From NCBI GenBank assembly GCA_045535205.1, contig JAZSLF010000007.1, positions 1-10,474 of the forward strand: a DNA stretch of 10,474 nucleotides, written 5' to 3'. Both the position numbers and the translations under genes were made by a program. Below are positions 1-6,400 of the stretch, piece after piece (the first letter of the stretch is position 1; every line of letters begins with the position of its first letter). This DNA is from RUG14199 sp045535205 (GTDB lineage Bacteria > Bacillota > Clostridia > Oscillospirales > CAG-272). A model generated the notes under the pieces. It saw only the letters and a list, made by a program, of their open reading frames with translations. It was not told where the DNA came from and made no database searches.

Positions 1-1
1 G

Positions 2-532
2 ACCTGCAATAAACAAAAGTGCTGCTGCCGAATTTAAAAAGAAAGAAATTTTGTGCTTTACGAACACCCAAAGTCTGCTTTTGGAGTTTTGAATAGCAAG
101 AGTCAGTATGCCCGATAATACAATTCCGATTATAAATGCAAAATATAAGATTTTGAGCCACAAGGAAACAGACTCAAGCGACAAAAGAGAGACTTCCTTT
201 ATCAGATCATTTTCTCTTTGTGCAAAAAGAGGAAGAAAAAGAAGAAGGGATGCACCAATATCAACAAGCCCGAAAACAAGATCTCGTATGCGGTCTTGTT
301 TTTCTTTATTGTCTTTTTCCGCTATACTTAACAGCTCCTCCCCTGAGAGAAGCTCGTCTACGGTAACGGAAAAGAATTTTGCGACAGCTTTGAGAGAGTC
401 TATGCTGGGGTATCCCCTGCCCGACTCCCATTTTGAAATTGCCGTTCGGGAAACAAAAAGCTCCACCGCCAGTTCTTCCTGTGTAAGCCCTTTTTGTTTT
501 CTCAGTTCTTGTAATTTTTCGTTAAATTCCAT
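2..532 (-). CDS. XRE-family transcriptional regulator with C-terminal membrane region (partial, 3' end cut by window)
   Basis: This open frame starts at ATG 532-530 and runs off the left edge, so 177 residues are visible and the C-terminus is missing. Residues about 6-62 form a Cro/C1-type helix-turn-helix: the LTQEELA helix, then SRTAISKWESGRGYPS and a VDELLSGEE end. After a charged linker (about 70-85), hydrophobic stretches at about 87-104, 124-146 and 161-177 look like membrane segments, so the regulator is probably membrane-anchored. Proteins of this build are common in Firmicutes and usually act as local repressors; the signal sensed is unknown. An AAGGA ribosome binding site (539-543) sits 6 nt before the ATG. 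The gene lies 59 bp downstream of the dockerin-protein gene on the same strand, with a hairpin between. I found no clear promoter of its own, so transcription may come from readthrough. Confidence 0.85.
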   Translation of the reverse strand, partial: MEFNEKLQELRKQKGLTQEELAVELFVSRTAISKWESGRGYPSIDSLKAVAKFFSVTVDELLSGEELLSIAEKDNKEKQDRIRDLVFGLVDIGASLLLFLPLFAQRENDLIKEVSLLSLESVSLWLKILYFAFIIGIVLSGILTLAIQNSKSRLWVFVKHKISFFLNSAAALLFIAG

Positions 533-553
533 GCTTGATCCTTAATTATGCAA

Positions 554-577
554 GGAGTGTGCCGAAAGGCACACTCC
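554..577 (-). terminator. Perfect 10-bp hairpin between the dockerin-protein gene and the XRE regulator
   Basis: GGAGTGTGCC pairs perfectly with GGCACACTCC around a 4-nt loop (TTTC read on the minus strand, GAAA on the plus strand). It lies 14 bases after the stop codon of the large secreted-protein gene, which fits a transcription terminator or attenuator. The downstream tract on the minus strand (TTGCATAATT) is only moderately T-rich, so termination may be partial and allow readthrough into the regulator. Confidence 0.55.
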
Positions 578-591
578 CATTGATTGTACAA

Positions 592-3500
592 TTATTTCAA
601 TTCGATCGTGTAGTAGTAGTAACGCTTACCGGATGATGTTTCTGCACCAAACATACAAGAAACAACGTCATCGTTTACAGAACCGCCACGGTTAGAAGTA
701 ATAAGATGAGACGTATGCATATAAGAGCCTGCACCTGAGAATATTTCAGATGCAACGAGTTCCTTTTCTTTTCCGAGCTCATCAGTCAGCTTCCAAACCT
801 CTACTCTGGGACTTGCATATGTGGGCATTGCAATAATATAGAGTGTTCCGTCAGAGCTTTCTACCATACGCTGTGCGTAAGAAACTGTATTGTCACCGTA
901 AGAAATGGGTTCCTGATACAAGAACTTGGGTGTTCCGCCTGCTTCGTCGATCTTATAAACAGAATGCCACTGGTGGCTGTACTTGTCATCATGCTGGTCT
1001 CTGCCGTGGAAGCTTTCGGTTGTAAGAATATGGAGATAACCCTTAGAGGAGATAAAGAAGTCACCGTTGTTATTGTTGTTTACACAAGGATAAAGCTCAC
1101 GGTCCATCTGTGAATAGTCACCGTCGTGAACTATTATCTGCTTATAATTGCCGGAACGAACGTTGGGAATGTGGAAGAGTGATACTCTGTCCCAAGCATA
1201 GTTTACGTTGTAAACGATGCCCTTGAGGCCTACACATTCAAGCAGACAAGCTCTGCCGCCTACGAAGTAGAAACCGCCGTTTCCGTCGGGATAAGCAAAG
1301 TTGTAACAATGTCTGTAGTCGGAAGCAATATTGGTGTTGTAACCCTTTGTTTCCCACTGGTGAGTCTTCATGTCGTAAATGAACCATGCGATATAGTAAC
1401 CGAGTTCATCACGGCCGCTGTTGAAGATGTAGTAGATCTTGTTGTTCTTTTCATCAAGAACAGGGTCGGAATAACCGTAACCGCCGGGAGTCTTCCCGCC
1501 TGCATAGTCACGTTCAGTTCTGCCTGCTGTGATGTTGTATGAGCCGTCAGCATTGGGCTTGGAGGGATCAAAATAACCTGTAAAGAGACTGCAGTATGAG
1601 CTGTCACCCTGGTCGTCGCCGCAGAGAATGTATACGAGTCCGTTACCGTATACGATCTGGGGTTTAACTGTATGATTGGTCATTCCGTAAGAGCCGATAA
1701 CCTTGTACGTGCCGTCATCGTAAATTCTGTAAACCTCAAACGTAGCTCCGTTCATTTCTGTGCCGAAGTCGCCGTTTTCCTTTACGGGATATACTGCGAA
1801 CGTACCGTAAGGTGTCTTTACTATTCTGAGCTCATGGTTACTGTGCGTACCTATAGTTGCATTGGTTTTCGCGAGAGGAGAAGCTGTAGAAACAACAACT
1901 TCAGCGCTGTCCCAGCTTGTAGTGTAGTTGTACTTAACGGGATCAACGTCTGTATCTTTTCTGTCAAGAACGTCTGTGTAAGAAGCATCCTTGTAAATTA
2001 CTGTAGGAATATTGATGATGTATGCATCATCGTTATACCACAGCGTGTAGAACACATTTGCACTGGGGTTGGTATTTGACCAATTTTCAACAAGCTTTTC
2101 ATAGCCGTTGTAAATTTCACAAGTTACTTCGTAGCCTGTTGCTTCTGTGATAGCACGTGCAAATCTGTCACCGAGAGAACGGGCTGAGAACTTGTTTTTA
2201 TCGGAATTGAACTTGAAGTACATTGTGGGACTGGAAGCAGAGCCCGCAATAAATTCATAACCGTTCATGTTCATATAATAGGTGCGGTATGTATTCCATA
2301 TTGCTGCAGTATCAATGCTGTTGGGATCCATAGCACCGTTTCTTATCTTGAGACGCTCGTTGCTTGCTGTTTTAGCAGCAGAAAGAGAATTACAGAATAC
2401 GAGAGAATCAATGAATGCGTAGTCGCCTGCAAAGCAATCGGAGAAATAGTCAATACGGATACCCTTTATTGCACCGCTCCAGTTACTCTTAGCTGAAAGA
2501 TCGATAATCTGAGAGAAGTATATTTCACCCTTTCTGCTGTTGAAAAGCTCACATTCATATCCGCCTGTGGGAACGTCAATGCCGCCGCATACGTAATACA
2601 TGTTGGCACTGGGGCCTTCTCTCTGAATGCTTGAAGGAATTTTGTAAGTATAAACGATATACTTGAAGGAGTTTGCGGAAATACCTTCAGCGGAAAGATC
2701 AACATAAACGCTGGGGTCAGCACCTGCAGTTGCTGTTGCTTTAAGAACGCCTTCATTTTCATTAAAGGAAACTGTACTGTTGTTAGAATTGGAAACGTAT
2801 GAAACTCTTTCTTCGGAATCAAAAGGAACAACATAGTTTCCGTCTTCATAGTAACCGAGACCTGTAAGCTCGGGAGCATCCTGTATAGCGAAGCCCTTCT
2901 TAGCGGCTTCTCTTTCCATCATAACACTGTTTGCTCTGCTCTTTGTTGCAGTGAAAACGATGGAATCAAGATAAAGTGTGTCGCCTTCATTAGCTGCTGT
3001 GAAGAACTTGAAGGTAAGCTGATCGCCGTTCCATGTGCTGATCTCGGAAAGGTCAACGATTTCGGAATGATACTTACCGTCTGTATTAAGCTCATAGGAA
3101 ACAAGGTTGCCGTATGCACCTACAGCAGACTCAACAGCTGCTGAGGAGTTCTTTTCAGCTTCGCTGTTAGGTGTCATGTATGTGATAACTGCATAGGGGT
3201 AGCTTGAAGCATCAATAGCATCAAGAGTAAGTGTAGCTTCGACACCGTTGATTGCAGTTTCACTTGCAGTAAGCTTTGCAGACTTCTGTGCAGCATCATA
3301 AGGAACTGCTTCTGCGGAACCGAATACCTTTGTTACAGCCTGAAGAAGACCGGATACCGTTCTCTTCATCATAAGAGAGTCCTTACCGTTTACAAGACCG
3401 TCTTCGTTGAAGTCAGCCTTGCGTGTGTCAACTGCTTCACCGTGAATGGTAACTCTCTTCATCTTGAGAATGTCTCTTGCGTTGATAATTCCGTCGCCTG

Positions 3501-4173
3501 TAAGGTCGCCGATAAGAATTGTTTCTTCACTTCCGACCGTGAGAGCTGCACAGTCAGCTTCGCTGTCGAATACGTATACAACGTTATCGGGAAGAACTAC
3601 TTCTTCGTAATCATAGTAAGAACCGGCAGGAACTGTTGTTTTTGAACCGTTACTGTCAGAATGAATAGCAGAAGAAGAGCTGCTGAAATCTATTGCAGCC
3701 ACCTGTGTTCCGGCTGATGTAACCACAAAATTATCAATGTAGAAATCACCCGGGAATCCAATGAAATATACACCGTCGGAACGGCCTGCAACACCGGATG
3801 CCGTATGTACGGTCTCACCGTCTACAGCCACGCTGCAGCCTGCACTTGTGAAGGACACGATAACCTTTCTCCAATGAGTAACCTCAAGTGCACCCCAATC
3901 AAAAGAGGTAGCAGTTCCACCCGCTGTAATTGAAGAGGGGGTGATAGTAATGTTACTGTTGATAGAAAAGCTGGGAGAGCCTTCTGAATTTGCCGCCATA
4001 GACATATCAAACGTATACGTACTGTCTGTAGCGTTAACTGATTTGTTAAAGTAGAAATAGCTGCCGTTATTGTTCAGCGTATAACAGTCATTTGCGGGAA
4101 CTGCATACGCAAGTGTTGCCATTGATGAGAAAACCATCAAAACAACGAGAAGAAGCGATAATACTTTTTTCAC
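592..4173 (-). CDS. Large secreted dockerin-containing multidomain protein with propeller-like C-terminal half
   Basis: The protein has 1193 residues. The start is GTG (4173-4171), preceded by a GGAGG site 6 nt upstream (4180-4184). Residues 1-24 are a signal peptide (MKKV, hydrophobic core, AYA then VP). Residues about 30-165 resemble a LamG/concanavalin-like sandwich (WRKVIVSF, VDGETV, FYIDNFVV). Residues about 221-275 are a type I dockerin with two calcium-loop repeats. Two related sandwich modules follow at about 320-410 and 500-595. The rest, about 625-1193, is rich in aromatic residues and has recurring strands such as NNKIYYIFN and DGTLYIIAM, suggesting a beta-propeller (BNR/kelch-like); I cannot assign a catalytic family. 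A dockerin normally binds a cohesin on a scaffoldin, so the protein probably works extracellularly on plant or host glycan. Whether it is an enzyme or a binding protein is open. The modular reading is well supported; the propeller assignment is inference. Confidence 0.85.
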   Translation of the reverse strand: MKKVLSLLLVVLMVFSSMATLAYAVPANDCYTLNNNGSYFYFNKSVNATDSTYTFDMSMAANSEGSPSFSINSNITITPSSITAGGTATSFDWGALEVTHWRKVIVSFTSAGCSVAVDGETVHTASGVAGRSDGVYFIGFPGDFYIDNFVVTSAGTQVAAIDFSSSSSAIHSDSNGSKTTVPAGSYYDYEEVVLPDNVVYVFDSEADCAALTVGSEETILIGDLTGDGIINARDILKMKRVTIHGEAVDTRKADFNEDGLVNGKDSLMMKRTVSGLLQAVTKVFGSAEAVPYDAAQKSAKLTASETAINGVEATLTLDAIDASSYPYAVITYMTPNSEAEKNSSAAVESAVGAYGNLVSYELNTDGKYHSEIVDLSEISTWNGDQLTFKFFTAANEGDTLYLDSIVFTATKSRANSVMMEREAAKKGFAIQDAPELTGLGYYEDGNYVVPFDSEERVSYVSNSNNSTVSFNENEGVLKATATAGADPSVYVDLSAEGISANSFKYIVYTYKIPSSIQREGPSANMYYVCGGIDVPTGGYECELFNSRKGEIYFSQIIDLSAKSNWSGAIKGIRIDYFSDCFAGDYAFIDSLVFCNSLSAAKTASNERLKIRNGAMDPNSIDTAAIWNTYRTYYMNMNGYEFIAGSASSPTMYFKFNSDKNKFSARSLGDRFARAITEATGYEVTCEIYNGYEKLVENWSNTNPSANVFYTLWYNDDAYIINIPTVIYKDASYTDVLDRKDTDVDPVKYNYTTSWDSAEVVVSTASPLAKTNATIGTHSNHELRIVKTPYGTFAVYPVKENGDFGTEMNGATFEVYRIYDDGTYKVIGSYGMTNHTVKPQIVYGNGLVYILCGDDQGDSSYCSLFTGYFDPSKPNADGSYNITAGRTERDYAGGKTPGGYGYSDPVLDEKNNKIYYIFNSGRDELGYYIAWFIYDMKTHQWETKGYNTNIASDYRHCYNFAYPDGNGGFYFVGGRACLLECVGLKGIVYNVNYAWDRVSLFHIPNVRSGNYKQIIVHDGDYSQMDRELYPCVNNNNNGDFFISSKGYLHILTTESFHGRDQHDDKYSHQWHSVYKIDEAGGTPKFLYQEPISYGDNTVSYAQRMVESSDGTLYIIAMPTYASPRVEVWKLTDELGKEKELVASEIFSGAGSYMHTSHLITSNRGGSVNDDVVSCMFGAETSSGKRYYYYTIELK
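2389..3225 (-). repeat. Two related beta-sandwich modules in the dockerin protein
   Basis: Residues about 317-410 and 500-595 align by eye. The matching pieces are YPYAVITYMTP with FKYIVYTYKIP; EIVDLSEISTWNG with QIIDLSAKSNWSG; and DTLYLDSIVF with DYAFIDSLVF. The shared order of strands and the conserved DLS...W.G and DS(I/L)VF signatures indicate an old internal duplication. These could be carbohydrate-binding modules, but no family can be named from the sequence alone. Confidence 0.7.
3349..3513 (-). other. Type I dockerin domain inside the large secreted protein
   Basis: Two EF-hand-like loops are visible at residues 223-234 (DLTGDGIINARD) and 254-265 (DFNEDGLVNGKD), 31 residues apart. 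Each is followed by a helix with a basic pair (LKMKR, LMMKR). Aspartates stand at loop positions 1, 5 and 12 in both copies. Position 3 is Thr in the first copy and Asn in the second. The domain is internal, with about 920 residues after it, whereas dockerins usually sit at a terminus. Confidence 0.88.
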
Positions 4174-4202
4174 TTTGAACCTCCAAAATTTAATATGATA
4201 TA

Positions 4203-4236
4203 ATTTTATATTATATTTATATAAAAGTCAAGTCAA
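4203..4236 (-). promoter_or_regulatory. Two overlapping sigma-A-type promoters for the dockerin-protein gene
   Basis: The sequence TTGACTTGACT gives two -35 boxes 5 bp apart (4231-4236 and 4226-4231). Each is followed at exactly 17 bp by a plausible -10 box: TAATAT at 4208-4213 and TAAAAT at 4203-4208. Either would give a leader of about 25 nt containing the GGAGG site. Confidence 0.65.
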
Positions 4237-4251
4237 AATATCCAAATATAA

Positions 4252-4291
4252 CAAAACAACCAATATATAAACGTATACATTGGTTGTTTTG
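4252..4291 (-). terminator. Long hairpin after the esterase gene, upstream of the dockerin-protein promoter
   Basis: CAAAACAACCAAT (4252-4264) pairs perfectly over 13 bp with 4279-4291. After one mismatch the stem continues for 4 more bp to an AACG loop. On the minus strand the 3' arm runs into a T-rich tract (TTGTTTTGTTATATTT), so it can work as the terminator of the esterase gene, which ends 19 bp upstream. It also lies about 16 bp upstream of the dockerin-gene -35 box, so an operator role is possible. Confidence 0.65.
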
Positions 4292-4309
4292 CACATAAAA
4301 AATCTATAT

Positions 4310-5140
4310 TTAAAATAAATTTATAAATTCAACGCTGTCATCAAACCATTTTGCAACGTGCGGATCGTCAAGAATGTCAGCTCCCCACCACGTTTCCTTG
4401 GTGGCAAGAGCAAGCCCGTGATTTCCTTTAGGATATATATGAAGCTCAAAATGAACTCCCGCTTTTTTCAGAGCCGAGGAATACAGAAGCGTATTTTCAA
4501 GGGGAACACAGTCATCCTCGAAGGTATGCCAGATAAACGTCGGAACAGTTTTGTCGGTAATATGCTTTTCTATACTGTACAGTTCAAGCTCCGTCTCCGT
4601 CGCATCCTGCTTTTCGATAGGGTATCCTAAAATACGCATAAATGAATCATGATGGGAATAACGTGTATCTCCCGTAATTACGGGATAACAGGTAAGAGTT
4701 GCCGTCGGCTTGTTTTCTCCGTATACCATATCATCATCGGACTTAGCCCAGTCCTCTGCCCAGAAAGTTCCGACCGATGCCGCAAGATGACCGCCTGCGG
4801 AAAAGCCGATAACGTAGATCTTTTCGGGATCAATATTGTATTTTTCTGCATTTCTTCTGATATGTACTATTGCTTTTGAAACATCCTGCACAGGAGTGGG
4901 AAACGCTGCCTTTTCGCCTATGGAATAATTGACAAGAAAGCAGTTAAAGCCTTGGGCAAAATATTTTATTGCAACAGGCTCACCTTCTCTGTCATTTGCC
5001 AGAAAAAAATAACCGCCGCCCGCAAGCACTACCATGGCACGTCTTTTCCCTGCTATTACGTTGGTAGAATCATCATGTATAAATGTCTGCATTTTTACCG
5101 CATCGTCATTTTCTCTCAAATAAATTGTTTCGGTAGTCAT
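4310..5140 (-). CDS. Alpha/beta-hydrolase, carbohydrate (acetyl or feruloyl) esterase-like
   Basis: The 276-residue protein is a usual length for the BD-FAE/acetylxylan-esterase type of alpha/beta hydrolase. The oxyanion-hole motif is AGGGYFF (40-46), in place of the HGGG of many relatives. The nucleophile elbow is GFSAGG with Ser114. The acid is probably Asp210 (DDCVP) and the base His241 (GNHGLAL). There is no signal peptide, so it should act in the cytoplasm, probably removing acyl groups from imported oligosaccharides; the substrate is inferred from family and neighbours. The ATG at 5140 has GGAGG 6 nt upstream (5147-5151). The gene has its own promoter, is divergent from the phosphatase gene, and is followed by a hairpin terminator. 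A general esterase or peptidase role cannot be excluded. Confidence 0.88.
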   Translation of the reverse strand: MTTETIYLRENDDAVKMQTFIHDDSTNVIAGKRRAMVVLAGGGYFFLANDREGEPVAIKYFAQGFNCFLVNYSIGEKAAFPTPVQDVSKAIVHIRRNAEKYNIDPEKIYVIGFSAGGHLAASVGTFWAEDWAKSDDDMVYGENKPTATLTCYPVITGDTRYSHHDSFMRILGYPIEKQDATETELELYSIEKHITDKTVPTFIWHTFEDDCVPLENTLLYSSALKKAGVHFELHIYPKGNHGLALATKETWWGADILDDPHVAKWFDDSVEFINLF

Positions 5141-5169
5141 ATTTTACCTCCGACTAATTTTTTATATAT

Positions 5170-5198
5170 ATGTTATCACAGTTGACGTAATAATTCAA
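5170..5198 (-). promoter_or_regulatory. Promoter of the esterase gene
   Basis: On the minus strand TTGAAT (5193-5198) is followed after 17 bp by TAACAT (5170-5175), with an upstream TGA that makes an extended -10. It is weaker than the facing plus-strand promoter. GTTGA/TCAAC arms (5181-5185 and 5195-5199) overlap the -35 box and could be a small operator; this is speculative. Confidence 0.5.
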
Positions 5199-5216
5199 CA
5201 AAAATCTGTTATTGTA

Positions 5217-5245
5217 TTGCAACGCTTCTGAAAATGTAGTATAAT
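5217..5245 (+). promoter_or_regulatory. Promoter of the inositol-monophosphatase-family gene
   Basis: TTGCAA (5217-5222), a 17-bp spacer and a perfect TATAAT (5240-5245) form a strong sigma-A-type promoter. The predicted transcription start near 5252 leaves only about 6 nt before the ATG at 5258, which argues for the ATG at 5279 as the real start. Confidence 0.8.
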
Positions 5246-5278
5246 CCTACTGTTTAAATGTTTGAAAAGAGGAACAGC

Positions 5279-6058
5279 ATGAAATTACTTGAGGATATGA
5301 AAAAGGTTGCTCACGAATGCGGAAGAATAATGCTTTCTGCAAGTCGGAAAGAGCTTTTTGTACAGCAGAAAACAGGCGGCAGAGACCTTGTTACAAAATA
5401 TGATGTTGCCGTTCAGGAATACGCAGTTTCGACACTTGCCGAAATGTATCCCGATGCAAAGTTCTTCTGTGAGGAAGGTACTGACAGAAACGAGCTCTGC
5501 GAAGGTATGGTTTTCGTCATCGACCCCATTGACGGAACGGCAAATTTTGCCGCCGATATGCATCACAGCTGTGTATCAATAGGATGCTTCAAGGACGGTG
5601 TACCCTATGCGGGAGTCGTTTATGCCCCCTATACAGACGAAATGTTCAGCGGAGCCGTAGGACACGGAGCCTACTTCAACGGCAAACAAATTCACGTCAC
5701 CGTTGATGACCTTGAAAACACCATAGTTCTTTTCGGAACGTCTCCTTACAATCCTGAGCTTTGGGATGAGACCTTCAGACGTGCGAGGGACATACTTCCG
5801 AAATGCATGGATCTGAGACGCTTCGGTGCCGCAGCCATTGATATTTGCTACGTTGCCGCAGGCAGAGCCGGCCTTTTCTTTGAGGAGATCCTTGCCCTTT
5901 GGGACTACGCCGCAGGACTCGTTATCCTGAACGAAGCAGGAGGAGTTGCCCTTCGTCTTGACGGCAAGCCTTTATATCTTACAGGTGAAAAAACAAATAT
6001 AATAGCAGGCAGCGTTAAAACGATAGATCAAAGCGGTCTCTGCTTAAAAAACATATAA
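5279..6058 (+). CDS. Inositol monophosphatase family protein
   Basis: With the start at 5279 the protein has 259 residues, the usual length for the SuhB/IMPase family. An upstream in-frame ATG (5258) lies almost at the predicted transcription start and has no ribosome binding site; AGAGGA (5268-5273) stands 5 nt before 5279. Metal-binding motifs are complete: CEEGT with Glu65/Glu66, DPIDGTANF with Asp82 and Asp85, and ALWDYAAG with Asp209. The stretch RRFGAAAIDICYVAAGR also fits the family. The enzyme should hydrolyse a sugar or inositol monophosphate using magnesium in the cytoplasm; relatives also act on histidinol phosphate, fructose 1,6-bisphosphate or 3'-phosphoadenosine phosphate, so the substrate is not fixed. 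It is divergent from the esterase, and its stop codon abuts that of the convergent downstream gene. No terminator is visible. Confidence 0.93.
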   Translation: MKLLEDMKKVAHECGRIMLSASRKELFVQQKTGGRDLVTKYDVAVQEYAVSTLAEMYPDAKFFCEEGTDRNELCEGMVFVIDPIDGTANFAADMHHSCVSIGCFKDGVPYAGVVYAPYTDEMFSGAVGHGAYFNGKQIHVTVDDLENTIVLFGTSPYNPELWDETFRRARDILPKCMDLRRFGAAAIDICYVAAGRAGLFFEEILALWDYAAGLVILNEAGGVALRLDGKPLYLTGEKTNIIAGSVKTIDQSGLCLKNI

Positions 6059-6349
6059 TTAAACCTTCCAAAGCTCCAGAATACGTTCTGTGCGAAAGGG
6101 TCTGTATTCTTCACTTTCCTGAAGTGTTGACAGGAACACAGAGCCCTCGCTCATTCCCTTGTATTTGGAGCTTTCTGCGTAAAAATCCTTTGGTATATCG
6201 GGATATTTTTTATAGTATTCCACGTATGAGCCCCCGTAAAGCGATTCAAACTCCACCATGAGTATATCAAAATTCTGTCTTAATATGTATCTTGCATGAC
6301 AGCCTTCTTTTGAAAGCTTGTCTGCGGTGCGAAACAGTTCCGTTAGCAT
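6059..6349 (-). CDS. Small protein of unknown function downstream of GH35
   Basis: I do not recognise this 96-residue protein. It has no signal peptide or membrane segment. It is rich in Tyr and Glu (for example YVEYYKKYPDIPKDFY) and ends in a charged segment finishing ILELWKV. Codon choice looks like that of its neighbours. The ATG (6349-6347) has GGAG (6356-6359) 6 nt upstream, so it is probably a real gene. It starts 51 bp after the stop of the GH35 gene on the same strand with no terminator between, so co-transcription is likely. Its stop codon (6059-6061) directly abuts the stop of the convergent phosphatase gene. It could be an accessory or regulatory protein of the beta-galactosidase or the remnant of a larger protein; neither is shown. 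Confidence 0.7.
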   Translation of the reverse strand: MLTELFRTADKLSKEGCHARYILRQNFDILMVEFESLYGGSYVEYYKKYPDIPKDFYAESSKYKGMSEGSVFLSTLQESEEYRPFRTERILELWKV

Positions 6350-6400
6350 ATTTATCTCCGTAATATGATAGTCGTTTATATAACCGCCACGTTTTTGGCA

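Noticed and set aside
108..545. Plus-strand 145-residue frame at the left end
   Set aside because: It lies opposite the XRE regulator, whose minus-strand frame has a clear helix-turn-helix and ribosome binding site; the plus-strand product is Ser/Arg-rich and has no such support.
5258..5278. Upstream ATG as start of the phosphatase gene
   Set aside because: It is about 6 nt from the predicted transcription start and has no ribosome binding site, whereas the ATG at 5279 has AGAGGA at good spacing and gives the usual family length.
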